Shown: piece by piece, positions 48,299 to 57,653 of the stretch
Layout of the letters: the number at the start of each line of letters is the position of its first letter
Position numbering within the stretch: the first letter of the stretch is position 1
Assembly (NCBI RefSeq): GCF_018918005.1
Contig: NZ_JAHLPR010000040.1
Coordinates: forward strand, 1 to 64,000
Direction: 5' to 3'
DNA from: Paenibacillus sp. MSJ-34
GTDB taxonomy: Bacteria; Bacillota; Bacilli; Paenibacillales; Paenibacillaceae
DNA length: 64,000 nt
The notes under the pieces: generated by a model
What the model saw: the letters and a program-made list of their open reading frames with translations, nothing else
Told to the model about the DNA's origin: nothing
Database searches by the model: none
Translations under genes and position numbers: made by a program

Positions 48299-51200
48299 GT
48301 GTTCCGTCGTATACACAGAGTTAGAAAAAGCGCGGCTGCAATCATTGCGATCATCGTTTTGTTGGGAACGCTATTTACAAGTTTTATTAGTATTGAAAGC
48401 GCTTCACAGTATGCTTACGCAGAAAATAGCGGCACGAAGGACGGCGATGTACCGGTGTTTGGCGAGGAGGAGAATGCCGGCAATGTAACGGATGACGTGT
48501 ACGGCGAGCCGGGATTGCCGGATCCGCCCGTACCGCAAGAGATGGATTTTCCCGTTGCGGACGCGTTGGCATCGTCATTTGCGAAGTTAATCGAAGATTT
48601 TGAAGATATTTCGGATATTCAAGTTTCCGAAATTCGCACGGTGCCGGGCTCCACCAAGCTCGAAAGGAATGTCAGACCCGGACCGGTGAAATACGGACAT
48701 GCTTCGGGCAAACTCACTTACGATTTTACCGGGACATCCGGCACTTCGGCGGCTTATATGAACTTCAAGGATGCCGGCGGAGCGCAGGGACGTTTGCTGG
48801 AAGGATATCCGAAGAAAATAGGCGCATGGGTGTACGGCGACGGCAATAATCATTGGCTGCGCGGACAATTGCAGGATGCGGCGGGAACGAAGCCGACACT
48901 TGATTTCACGAATTCCGGCGCATTCAATTGGGTCGGTTGGAAGTATGTGACCGCTTCGGTACCGAACGGTTTGCAGACTCCGATCAAGTTAAATCAAATC
49001 TATATCGTGGAAGCGAGCGATAATAACAAAAACGGCGGGACGGTATATTTCGACCAGATATCTGCGATTTACACAAGCTCCGATCCGGCGAACGTTGAAA
49101 TTACCGGGCTTAGACAGATGCGGGCAGGCGACAGCTTGCAAGCCAAGGTGTTCGCTACCAATAGCGGAAGCACGGACGTGCAGGACGTGACCGCCGGCTC
49201 TACGTTCACCAGCAGTTCCGCGGAGATCGCCTCGGTTGACGAAACCGGTCTAGTGCGAGCCGTCGCGGGAGGCATGACGACAATTACGGCGCAATACGGC
49301 GTCTGGGAGGCAGTATATGAATTGACGGTAGGGGATGCGGCGGCGGAAATAGCCGCCATCGAGCTTGAGGGCAGCACAGGATTGGATGTCGGCTCACAGG
49401 AACGGGTGAAGGCATTGGCGTTCTATGAGGGGAGTTCGGAGCCGTCAGCGATCGAGTCGGGCGTCGAATTTAGCAGCAGCAAACCGGAAGTCGCCGCGAT
49501 TGCGAATGACGGAGTCGTTACGGCGCTCAGCGAAGGAGAGACGATCATTGCTGCCTCGTATGAAGGCAAATCGTTCTCTTATACGTTAACGGTCGTCAAG
49601 CCGGTTCCGGTACTGCAGAGCATCCGCATCGCGGACTTGGCGCCGATGACGGTAGGCGAAGAGAAGCAGGCGCGCGTGCTTGCGACGTATACGCTGCTGA
49701 CGGAAGAGCAGGACGTGACCGAGACGGCCGCGTTCCAGAGCAGCGATCCGGGCGTGGCCGAAGTAAGCGCGAGCGGGTTGGTGACGGCTAAAGCGGCCGG
49801 TACGGCGAAAATCAGGGCGACTTTCGAAGGCAAGCTCGTCGATTATTTGCTCATTGTTCATTCGCCGCAATCGCAGCCGCCCAAACGCGAGTTGCGCGCG
49901 GCGTGGATCGCCTCGGTCGAAAATATCGACTGGCCGCAAAGAGGCGTGACGACCGCCGAACAGCAAAAGAAAGATTTCGTCGCTTTATTGGACGAACTGG
50001 AAGCGACGGGCATCAATGCGGTCATCGTCCAAATTAAACCGACGGCGGACGCGTTCTATCCGTCCGATTACGGCCCGTGGTCGGAATGGCTGACCGGGGT
50101 GCAAGGGAAAGACCCGGGATACGATCCGCTTGCATTTATGCTTGAGGAAGCGCATAAGCGCAATATGGAGTTCCATGCGTGGTTCAACCCGTATCGGATC
50201 AGCATGCATAATGATAAAGACAAATTAGTGGCTAATCATCCGGCGAAGCTGCATCCCGATTGGGTGGAAGAATATGGAGGTAAGCTGTATTACAACCCCG
50301 GCGTGCCGGAAGCGAGAGATTTCTTCATCGGCAGCGTCATGGAAGTGGTGGATCGCTACGATATCGACGCCGTTCATTTCGACGATTATTTCTATCCGTA
50401 TCCGGTGACCGGTGTGGATTTTCCCGATGAGGAGGAATTCCGGAAGTACGGAGCGGGCTTTGCGAAAAAAGAAGATTGGCGCAGAAATAACGTCGATACG
50501 CTGATCGAGACCTTGTCGCACAAAATCAAAGCGAGCAAGCCTTATGTCCAATTCGGCATCAGCCCGTTCGGCATTTGGCGCAACAAGGGAACCGATCCGG
50601 CCGGTTCGGATACGAACGGCCTGCAAAGTTACGACGCTTTGTACGCCGATACGAAGAAATGGGTGGAAGAAGAATGGCTCGACTATATCGCGCCGCAAAT
50701 TTATTGGCACTTCGGAAACGGACCTGCCGCTTATGAGAAGGTGCTTGATTGGTGGAAAAAGGTAACGGAAGGGAGCGATGTGCATCTTTACATCGGGCAG
50801 GCGGTCTATCGCGTAAACGAATGGTCCGATCCTGAGGAACTGGCAAATCAGGTAACATATAATCGCAATTTCGCATCTGCGGTTGGCGGCAGCATGTTTT
50901 TCAGCGCCAAGGATGTGCTCTCGAATCCGAGAGGCATGAAGGACAGACTGGCGTCTGATTTCTACCGCTATCCGGCTTTGCCGCCAGCGCTCACGTGGCT
51001 GGATAATGAAGCTCCAAGCGCGCCGGTATTGAAGTTTGCCGTATCGGCCCGGGCAGACGGAGTCGAATTGCGGTGGGAGGACGCCTCACAGAACGAAGAC
51101 GCGGCCTATTATGCGATTTACCGTCATGAGGGGAAAGACGCGCCGGATATGTCCGACCCGGCCCAATTATTGACGACGGTCCGAAAAACGCAAGGCGAAG

Positions 51201-53974
51201 CGCAGCAATCTTACGTTGACCGGACGGCGCTTCGCGGGCAAGCATATACCTATGTTGTCACGGCAGTCGATCGGGTGCATAACGAGAGCGCTCCGAGCAA
51301 TGCGATGACAGCGGACAGCGAAGGCCCCGGCAACTTGCTGACCGAGAAGATCATGGCCAAAAACGCCGCCGACCGAACGCTGGAGCTGGAATACGCGGGC
51401 GTATTGAGACTGGCGGACAACTTGACGGTAGAGCAAGATTTGGACGGCCGCATCGTCCAGCGAACGCTTAATGAAGTGATGGTCGGCGCAAACAACGCGG
51501 ACATTCATCTGAACGGCAGCGGCGAAATAGCAAAGATCGTGTTGAACGGCGAGACGCCGCGCGATCGGATGCGCGTCGGCATACGTTACGATATCGCCGA
51601 TATTACGGATATGACGCAGCTGAACCATAACCGGATCGAGATCCGTTCCGATCAGCCGTTTCGTCTTACCGATAAAATCGGCGGCAAGCAGTTCGATATC
51701 GCGCGGAACGCTGCGATCGCGCTGACGGCAGCGGACGGACGGATTCGCATCGAGCAGAACGGCGAGGAACTGTACCGGACGACGAACCGCATTTATGTAG
51801 CCCCGAGCAATGCAAGCTCGTTACTGGAAATCTCTTCGCTCAAGCGAGCGCATGGGGTGCCGAAATATCGCGGCGAGTTCGAAGTGTTCCTATCCCCCGT
51901 TCCGGGCACGCTGCGCTTGATCAATGAGGTCGGAATCGAGCAATATTTATACCAAGTCGTTCCTAGCGAAATGCCGGCTTCCTTCGGCTTGGAGGCGTTG
52001 AAAGCGCAGGCGGTCGCAGCCCGGACGTACGCGCTCAGCGATTATTTCATCAGCCGTTTCGCCGATGAAGGCTTTCATATCGACGACAGCACGCTTAGCC
52101 AGGTGTACAACAACCAAGCGGAGAATAGTTTGACCCATCAAGCGGTCGACGAGACCGCGGGCAAGATCATGCTTAGCGGCGGCTTGCTGGTAGACGCCAG
52201 ATTCTACTCGACGTCGGGCGGCTACGGAGCGTCCAAGCATGAAGTATGGTCGGATGCGGAAACGCAACGATTCCCTGGAACGGCGGTTCCGTATTTAACG
52301 GCGCGAAGCTATACGTACGATCCGAACAACAGCGGCAGCATGCTTGAAATCGATACGGCCGACGAACAAGCCGTCGCGGCGTTCTATCGCGATTTGTCGC
52401 TGACGGGATACGATTCCGATTCGCTGTACTTCCGTTGGAAAGTAGGATTAAGCCGCGCCGAATTGGAAAAGACGATTAGTAAAAATATTAAGCTGCGGCA
52501 TGCGGCCGATCCGAATTTTATTTTGACGAAACAGGCTGACGGCAGCTTCGCCAATCTGCCGATACCGGACGAAGGAATCGGGACGCTGCAAAACCTCGTC
52601 GTCGCCAAACGCGGAGCGGGCGGCAACATGACCGAATTGATCGTAGAGGGCAGCACAGGCACTTATAAGCTGGTCAAGGAATTCAACATCCGGTTTACGA
52701 TTCGTCCGAATAAAACCGATACAGGCAGCGAAACCGATATTCTCGCTTACCGCGCGAAAGGCGGATCGAGCGATTACGATCTTGCGCAGACGTTGAAAAA
52801 TCCGAGCATTCTCTATTCCGCGTTCTTCACGTTCGATATCGAGAAAGGGGAAGCGGGCGACATCGAGCGTGTCACCTTCTACGGCGGCGGCAACGGGCAT
52901 GGCGTCGGCATGAGCCAGTACGGTGCGCAAATGCTGGCGAAGGAAGGCTGGGCATACGATCGAATATTGAACGCTTATTATGCCGATATGAGCATTGCGG
53001 ATTTGGACGCTCCTGTCGTAACGAGCCTGTCGATTGCGGGAGCCGGGGAACTGCCGGTCGGCGGGAAAGACCAAGTGCGCGTATATGGAAAATACAGCAA
53101 TGGCGACACTGCGGAACTGAAGGCGGGCATCGGCTTCCTTAGCAGCGACGATTCCGTGGCGGCCGTTGACGAGCAAGGCGCCGTTACGGCGCGAGCGGCC
53201 GGCGAAACCGTTATTACGGCGACGGTCGGCAATTTAACGGCCGACTACCGTCTCGTGGTGAAGCGGGCGTCGACCGGCCCGGGCAGCGGCGGCGGAGGAG
53301 GCGGCGGTGGAAGCGTCACGAGTCCCGTCGGCGAGAAGAAGCCGGATGACAAGAAGCCTGAAGAACCGGACGGCGGCGGAGAAGAGCCGGGCCGGAAGCC
53401 GGGCGAGAAGCCGGCGCCTGCCGTGCAACTGACGGATATATCCGAACATTGGGCCAAAGACGCGATACTGCGAGCCGTCGAACTCGGTTTCGTCACCGGT
53501 TACGAGGACGGCACGTTCAGGCCGCAAGGCCAAGTAACCCGCGCCGAGTTTGTGACCATGCTGATGCGCGCGCTCGCGCAAGCGGATCTCGCGGCCGGAG
53601 CGGGCGGGGAGATCGATTTTGCCGATTCGGCGAGCATTCCGGCATGGGCTCGAAGCTTTGTCATGCAAGCGGTCGAGGCGGGCATCGTCACCGGCTATGA
53701 CGACAATACGTTCCGTCCGAAACAGCGGATTTCCCGCGCGGAAATCGCCGCGATGGCCGTTCGCGCCGTCTCGCTGCAGCCGGATCCCGATGCGGCCTTG
53801 ACGTTTGCCGATGCCGACAGCGCGCCGAAGTGGTCGCGCGGCTATATTGCGGCTGCCGCAGAAGCGGGGCTGATGAAAGGCCGAGGAGGCAATTCGTTCG
53901 CGCCGAACGATTTCACCACCCGCGCCGAAGCGGTCGTGTTGATCTTGGCGTTGTTGGATTACGAGAACCATTAG
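48299..53974 (+). CDS. Giant S-layer-anchored GHL10 glycosidase / SpoIID-domain protein
   Basis: About 1,891 residues; GTG 48299 (with AAAGGAAG upstream) is preferred over GTG 48290. Order: signal sequence (1-42, ending AYAEN); a carbohydrate-binding-like region (about 90-255); three Big_2 Ig repeats (258-515); a GHL10/DigH-like glycosidase (530-890: ELRAAWIASVENIDWP, AWFNPYR, HFDDYFYP); FN3 (904-1000); a SpoIID/LytB domain (1190-1560: YLYQVVPSEMPASFG, LKAQAVAARTYAL, GHGVGMSQYGAQ); Big_2 (1575-1657); a Gly-rich linker; and three SLH repeats (1710-1891). SpoIID cuts denuded glycan as a lytic transglycosylase, and DigH hydrolyses denuded glycan. Inferred: a wall-bound peptidoglycan remodeller or scavenger. 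Confidence 0.88.
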   Translation: MFRRIHRVRKSAAAIIAIIVLLGTLFTSFISIESASQYAYAENSGTKDGDVPVFGEEENAGNVTDDVYGEPGLPDPPVPQEMDFPVADALASSFAKLIEDFEDISDIQVSEIRTVPGSTKLERNVRPGPVKYGHASGKLTYDFTGTSGTSAAYMNFKDAGGAQGRLLEGYPKKIGAWVYGDGNNHWLRGQLQDAAGTKPTLDFTNSGAFNWVGWKYVTASVPNGLQTPIKLNQIYIVEASDNNKNGGTVYFDQISAIYTSSDPANVEITGLRQMRAGDSLQAKVFATNSGSTDVQDVTAGSTFTSSSAEIASVDETGLVRAVAGGMTTITAQYGVWEAVYELTVGDAAAEIAAIELEGSTGLDVGSQERVKALAFYEGSSEPSAIESGVEFSSSKPEVAAIANDGVVTALSEGETIIAASYEGKSFSYTLTVVKPVPVLQSIRIADLAPMTVGEEKQARVLATYTLLTEEQDVTETAAFQSSDPGVAEVSASGLVTAKAAGTAKIRATFEGKLVDYLLIVHSPQSQPPKRELRAAWIASVENIDWPQRGVTTAEQQKKDFVALLDELEATGINAVIVQIKPTADAFYPSDYGPWSEWLTGVQGKDPGYDPLAFMLEEAHKRNMEFHAWFNPYRISMHNDKDKLVANHPAKLHPDWVEEYGGKLYYNPGVPEARDFFIGSVMEVVDRYDIDAVHFDDYFYPYPVTGVDFPDEEEFRKYGAGFAKKEDWRRNNVDTLIETLSHKIKASKPYVQFGISPFGIWRNKGTDPAGSDTNGLQSYDALYADTKKWVEEEWLDYIAPQIYWHFGNGPAAYEKVLDWWKKVTEGSDVHLYIGQAVYRVNEWSDPEELANQVTYNRNFASAVGGSMFFSAKDVLSNPRGMKDRLASDFYRYPALPPALTWLDNEAPSAPVLKFAVSARADGVELRWEDASQNEDAAYYAIYRHEGKDAPDMSDPAQLLTTVRKTQGEAQQSYVDRTALRGQAYTYVVTAVDRVHNESAPSNAMTADSEGPGNLLTEKIMAKNAADRTLELEYAGVLRLADNLTVEQDLDGRIVQRTLNEVMVGANNADIHLNGSGEIAKIVLNGETPRDRMRVGIRYDIADITDMTQLNHNRIEIRSDQPFRLTDKIGGKQFDIARNAAIALTAADGRIRIEQNGEELYRTTNRIYVAPSNASSLLEISSLKRAHGVPKYRGEFEVFLSPVPGTLRLINEVGIEQYLYQVVPSEMPASFGLEALKAQAVAARTYALSDYFISRFADEGFHIDDSTLSQVYNNQAENSLTHQAVDETAGKIMLSGGLLVDARFYSTSGGYGASKHEVWSDAETQRFPGTAVPYLTARSYTYDPNNSGSMLEIDTADEQAVAAFYRDLSLTGYDSDSLYFRWKVGLSRAELEKTISKNIKLRHAADPNFILTKQADGSFANLPIPDEGIGTLQNLVVAKRGAGGNMTELIVEGSTGTYKLVKEFNIRFTIRPNKTDTGSETDILAYRAKGGSSDYDLAQTLKNPSILYSAFFTFDIEKGEAGDIERVTFYGGGNGHGVGMSQYGAQMLAKEGWAYDRILNAYYADMSIADLDAPVVTSLSIAGAGELPVGGKDQVRVYGKYSNGDTAELKAGIGFLSSDDSVAAVDEQGAVTARAAGETVITATVGNLTADYRLVVKRASTGPGSGGGGGGGGSVTSPVGEKKPDDKKPEEPDGGGEEPGRKPGEKPAPAVQLTDISEHWAKDAILRAVELGFVTGYEDGTFRPQGQVTRAEFVTMLMRALAQADLAAGAGGEIDFADSASIPAWARSFVMQAVEAGIVTGYDDNTFRPKQRISRAEIAAMAVRAVSLQPDPDAALTFADADSAPKWSRGYIAAAAEAGLMKGRGGNSFAPNDFTTRAEAVVLILALLDYENH

Positions 53975-53993
53975 AATCGGGCGAACACAAAAA

Positions 53994-54029
53994 GCATCCC
54001 GTCTCACGGATATCGTGGGACGGGATGCT
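53994..54029. terminator. Bidirectional terminator between the giant protein and murQ
   Basis: AGCATCCCGTCTCACG pairs with CGTGGGACGGGATGCT (one mismatch), flanked by A-rich sequence on the left. It serves both convergent genes. Confidence 0.85.
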
Positions 54030-54082
54030 CCCGTTAACAAGGATATGATGGATAATTGCATCCGCGGGCGATACATATCGCG

Positions 54083-55048
54083 TTACGCCGGACCGTCTGC
54101 TGCCGCAGCTTCGGAATCGCCGGCTTGAAGCGAATCGGCATCGCTGCCTGCCCTCCTTAACGCCTCGCGGACGAATCCGTTCGACTGTGCGAGCAATTGT
54201 TCCGCGGCGCCGCGGTCCAGTCCGGCCAGCATCATGACGATGGCGAGCTTCACATTGCCGCCGGAAGCGGCGAACGCTTCGTTCACTTCGGCATCGGTGC
54301 CGCTCGTGGCGATTTGAACGATCCGCTTGGCGCGATGGAGCAGTTTCTCGTTGGAAGGCTGCAAATCCACCATTAAATTGCCGAATACTTTGCCCAGGCG
54401 AATCATCGCGGTCGTCGTCAACATATTCAGGATTTGTTTCTGCGATGTGCCGGCCTTCATTCTCGTCGAGCCGAGGATGACTTCCGGTCCGGTAACCGCT
54501 TCGATAACGAGCCGGGCGAATTGCTTCATCGGCGTGTTCCGGTTATTGCATAAACCGATCACGCTTGCCCCGAGCTCCGCCGAACGCTTCATGGCGGCGA
54601 GCACGTATGGAGTTCGGCCGCTCGCCGCGATGCCGATGACGCAATCTTGGGCGCATACGTCCCGCTCTTCGATATCGCGAATGCCCAATTGCTCGTCGTC
54701 TTCGGCGCTTTCGACCGATTCCGTTACCGCCCGCATGCCTCCCGCAATGATGCCCTGGACCTGCGAGGGATTGATCCCGTATGTCGGCGGACATTCGGAG
54801 GCGTCAAGGATACCGAGCCGACCGCTCGTTCCCGCACCGACATAGAACAGTCTGCCTCCGTTTTGCAGCGAATGGACGATCATATCGGCGCCGGCCGCGA
54901 TTTGCGGAATTGCTGCGCGGATGGAATCGGCGATTTGCCGATCTTCTTCGTGGATCAAGCGAATAATCTGTTCGGTTTCCAGCCCGTCAATATGCGCTGT
55001 GCGCGGATTCAACTGTTCTGTCGTTAATTCGCCCAACAAATTCAGCAT
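54083..55048 (-). CDS. murQ: N-acetylmuramic acid 6-phosphate etherase
   Basis: 321 residues with LTTEQLNPRTAHID, the SIS-domain signature YVGAGTSGRLGILDASECPPTYG near residue 71 and SEEDE-like VESAEDDEQLG. It removes the lactyl ether of MurNAc-6P to give GlcNAc-6P. The C-terminal VKLAIVMMLAGLDRGAAEQLLA is a UBA-like helix bundle found in MurQ. It is divergent from anmK, its metabolic partner. Confidence 0.96.
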   Translation of the reverse strand: MLNLLGELTTEQLNPRTAHIDGLETEQIIRLIHEEDRQIADSIRAAIPQIAAGADMIVHSLQNGGRLFYVGAGTSGRLGILDASECPPTYGINPSQVQGIIAGGMRAVTESVESAEDDEQLGIRDIEERDVCAQDCVIGIAASGRTPYVLAAMKRSAELGASVIGLCNNRNTPMKQFARLVIEAVTGPEVILGSTRMKAGTSQKQILNMLTTTAMIRLGKVFGNLMVDLQPSNEKLLHRAKRIVQIATSGTDAEVNEAFAASGGNVKLAIVMMLAGLDRGAAEQLLAQSNGFVREALRRAGSDADSLQAGDSEAAAADGPA

Positions 55049-55096
55049 GACGTCTCTCTCCTTTTTCAGTATTTATCCCACTATTTTCCACTTTTA

Positions 55097-55125
55097 AGTA
55101 TAAAGCATAAACGATTATTTGTAAA
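55097..55125 (-). promoter_or_regulatory. murQ promoter
   Basis: On the minus strand, TTTACA (55120-55125) and TATACT (55097-55102) with 17-bp spacing, about 50 bp before murQ. Confidence 0.75.
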
Positions 55126-55152
55126 ATAAAATTTAAGTAATTTGATATTTAA

Positions 55153-55181
55153 TTGAAATTTTATTTCAAAAACGGTATAAT
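55153..55181 (+). promoter_or_regulatory. anmK promoter with overlapping palindromic operator
   Basis: TTGAAA (55153-55158) and TATAAT (55176-55181) are 17 bp apart. The -35 box is the left arm of the palindrome TTGAAATTTTATTTCAA (55153-55169; 7-bp arms around TTT). RpiR-family regulators such as MurR bind operators of this general kind, and murR is encoded one gene away. The site also lies between the divergent murQ and anmK promoters, so it could control both. Confidence 0.75.
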
Positions 55182-55260
55182 AGGTCGAAAATGATGAAGC
55201 GCTTACTGCATATGAATTGAAATAATGAAAGAAAGTTACTTTATAGCGGGAGAGGATAGC

Positions 55261-56454
55261 ATGTTGGAAACGTATATTCATAAAAATAGCCGTTTCGTCG
55301 TCGGTTTAATGTCCGGAACGTCGCTCGACGGCATCGACGCCGCCCTTGTGCGGATTGGCGGACAGGGGCTTGACGCGGACATCGAGTTGGCGGCTTTTAC
55401 AACCGTTCCGTATAGCGGCGAAGTCCGCGAGAAATTGAAACAGGCTTGCAGTCTCGAGCATTCCAGCGCGGCGATGTTATGCGGAATAAATTTTTATTTG
55501 GGCCGCTTGTTTGCCGATGCCGTGCGCCGGTTGGCTGCACTGGCCGGCATTGCGCCGGACGAAATCGATTTGATCGGCTCGCACGGCCAGACGGTGTGGC
55601 ATATTCCTGCCGCGAGCGAGGAGAGGTGGTGGGAAGTTCCTTCAACGCTGCAGATTGGCGATATATCGGTGATCGCCAAAGAAACGGGCATTCCGGTCGT
55701 CGGCGATTTCCGAACGGCGGATATGGCCGTCGGCGGGCAGGGAGCGCCGCTCGTTCCTTATTTCGATTATATGTTTCTGCGGCATCCGTCCAAAGGGAGA
55801 ATTGCGCAAAATATCGGGGGAATCGGCAACTGCACCGTTATTCCCGCCGGCGCTTCGTCCAACGGGATTTTCGCTTTCGATACGGGTCCGGGCAATATGC
55901 TGATCGATCAGGCGGTATACAGGCTGTCGGGCGGCGAGCGGAGTTACGACGAAGGCGGCGCTTGGGCGGAGCGAGGGAAGGCGAATCAAGTTTTGCTCGA
56001 CCGCATGTTGGAGCATCCCTTTTTTGCAATCCGTCCGCCCAAGACGACGGGAAGAGAAGCGTTCGGCGCTTTCTATGCCGAGCAATGGCTTGAAGAAGCT
56101 CAGTCCGCCGCGCTTGCTCCCGAAGATATTGTCGCAACGTTTACCGCCTTTACCGCACAATCCATCGTTCGCAATTATCGCGATTTTATTTTTCCCTCTT
56201 ATCGCATTGAAGAAATTATCGTTTCCGGGGGCGGAGCTCATAACCGCACGCTAATGAAGATGATCGAGGAGGAACTGCCGGCAGGATGCAAACTTACGGC
56301 GTCCGAAGAATGGGGGATCGACGGCGATGCGAAGGAAGCGATTGCGTTTGCGGTGTTTGCCGATCATTATATGTTCGGGCTGCCGAATCATTTGTCTTCC
56401 GCAACGGGGGCCTCGCGCGATATCGTGATGGGAAAGCTGGCGCTGCCGAATTGA
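55261..56454 (+). CDS. anmK: 1,6-anhydro-N-acetylmuramic acid kinase
   Basis: 397 residues from ATG 55261, with GGGAGAGGA upstream. VVGLMSGTSLDGIDAALV near the start is the ATP-binding signature; IGSHGQTVWH, GDFRTADMAVGGQGAPLVPYFD, NIGGIGN and FDTGPGNMLID follow. It opens and phosphorylates anhydroMurNAc to MurNAc-6P, the substrate of MurQ. Confidence 0.96.
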   Translation: MLETYIHKNSRFVVGLMSGTSLDGIDAALVRIGGQGLDADIELAAFTTVPYSGEVREKLKQACSLEHSSAAMLCGINFYLGRLFADAVRRLAALAGIAPDEIDLIGSHGQTVWHIPAASEERWWEVPSTLQIGDISVIAKETGIPVVGDFRTADMAVGGQGAPLVPYFDYMFLRHPSKGRIAQNIGGIGNCTVIPAGASSNGIFAFDTGPGNMLIDQAVYRLSGGERSYDEGGAWAERGKANQVLLDRMLEHPFFAIRPPKTTGREAFGAFYAEQWLEEAQSAALAPEDIVATFTAFTAQSIVRNYRDFIFPSYRIEEIIVSGGGAHNRTLMKMIEEELPAGCKLTASEEWGIDGDAKEAIAFAVFADHYMFGLPNHLSSATGASRDIVMGKLALPN

Positions 56455-56557
56455 CGGGGCATATCATGAAAAACCTAGCAGAAGCCTGAGGCGTATTGAT
56501 ATAATATTGGAAAGCCGAGTTTCGCAACGCTTTCACAATATTTGAAGAGGTGAATCC

Positions 56558-57415
56558 ATGATTGCCGGTGGAATCGTCAGTTTGCGCGAAGCGCTCCAAT
56601 CGTTGAAACCGATGGAACGGAAAGTCGCGGAATACATATTGCAGCATCCGAGCGAAGTCGTTCATCTATCCGTGCAGAAATTGGCAGAGTTGGCCGAGGT
56701 CAGCGAAGCGACGATCGTACGGCTGGCTCAATCTCTGCATTACAGAGGTTTTCAGGAATTGAAGCTGAAAATCGCGGCGGATTTGGCCCGCAATAAGGAA
56801 TTGAAAGATACGTACCAAGAAATACAAATGGAAGGGCCGGTCGCTTCCTTGATCGACTCGGTTTCGCATAACAATATGCGGTCGATTCAAGACACGCTGT
56901 CGGTCTTGCAAGCGGATCAGGTGGAACGGGCGATCGAACATTTGACGCATGCGGGCAAAATCGCCTTGTTCGGCGTAGGCGCTTCCGCCGTCATCGCGCA
57001 AGATTTCAAACAGAAGCTGACGCGGATCAACCGTTGGTGCGAGAGCGCGTACGACTTTGATTCGCAAGCGACCATCGCCGCCAATTTGCGGGAAGGGGAT
57101 GTCGCGTTCGGCATTTCGTATTCGGGGCGGACGGAAGATATCGTCCAATCGCTAACGATCGCCAAGGAATCGGGCACGACGATTGTTTCGCTTACCAAAT
57201 TCGGCAGCAATCCCGTGTCGGAACTGGCCGACATCCGGTTATTCACGAGCTCGCTCGAGCAAAGCATCCGCAGCGGAGCGATGGCTTCGCGGATCGCGCA
57301 GTTGAACGTAATCGATATTCTGTTCGTCGGCGTGGCGCGGAACAATTACGAGGAAAACATTATGTCGCTCGAAAAAACGCGGCAAGCGGTAAAAATATCG
57401 AAGCGATACGAGTAA
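56558..57415 (+). CDS. murR: RpiR-family regulator, MurR-like
   Basis: 285 residues: an N-terminal RpiR helix-turn-helix (AEYILQHPSEVVHLSVQKLAELAEVSEATIVRLAQSL) and a SIS sugar-phosphate domain (IALFGVGASAVIAQDF; GISYSGRTEDIVQS). Its place after anmK and the presence of murQ mark it as the local regulator of MurNAc-6P metabolism. A gap of 103 bp separates it from anmK. Confidence 0.9.
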   Translation: MIAGGIVSLREALQSLKPMERKVAEYILQHPSEVVHLSVQKLAELAEVSEATIVRLAQSLHYRGFQELKLKIAADLARNKELKDTYQEIQMEGPVASLIDSVSHNNMRSIQDTLSVLQADQVERAIEHLTHAGKIALFGVGASAVIAQDFKQKLTRINRWCESAYDFDSQATIAANLREGDVAFGISYSGRTEDIVQSLTIAKESGTTIVSLTKFGSNPVSELADIRLFTSSLEQSIRSGAMASRIAQLNVIDILFVGVARNNYEENIMSLEKTRQAVKISKRYE

Positions 57416-57487
57416 ATGCTAAGCCCTCGTCCGCCCCGCCCGGGCCTGCTCAAAGAAAAATATAAGAGAAAACAAAGAATAGAATAA

Positions 57488-57499
57488 GAACATTTGTTC
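57488..57499 (+). promoter_or_regulatory. LexA-like (SOS) box before the tail gene cluster
   Basis: GAACATTTGTTC is a perfect inverted repeat and matches the core of the Gram-positive LexA/DinR site (CGAAC-N4-GTTCG), with the outer G of the right half also present. It is 155 bp upstream of the first tail-cluster gene, with a -10-like sequence just downstream. Confidence 0.6.
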
Positions 57500-57585
57500 G
57501 TAATCGTGATATTGTAATAGCATAGAGAATGGAGCACAGAGGAATCGGGTTGTTTGATTCGTTTGGGCTCCATCCTAAATACGAT

Positions 57586-57633
57586 GCACGGCAAAGGCTG
57601 TCTTTTAGATAAAAGGCGGCCTTTTTGCCGTGC
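57586..57633 (+). terminator. Leader hairpin before the tail cluster
   Basis: GCACGGCAAAGGC pairs with GCCTTTTTGCCGTGC (one bulge), with a second inner stem CTTTT/AAAAG. It lies in the presumed leader, 20 bp before the first gene. There is no T run after it, so it may be an attenuator or a stabiliser rather than a plain terminator. Confidence 0.5.
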
Positions 57634-57653
57634 GGAAAAAGAGGTGATACGAG

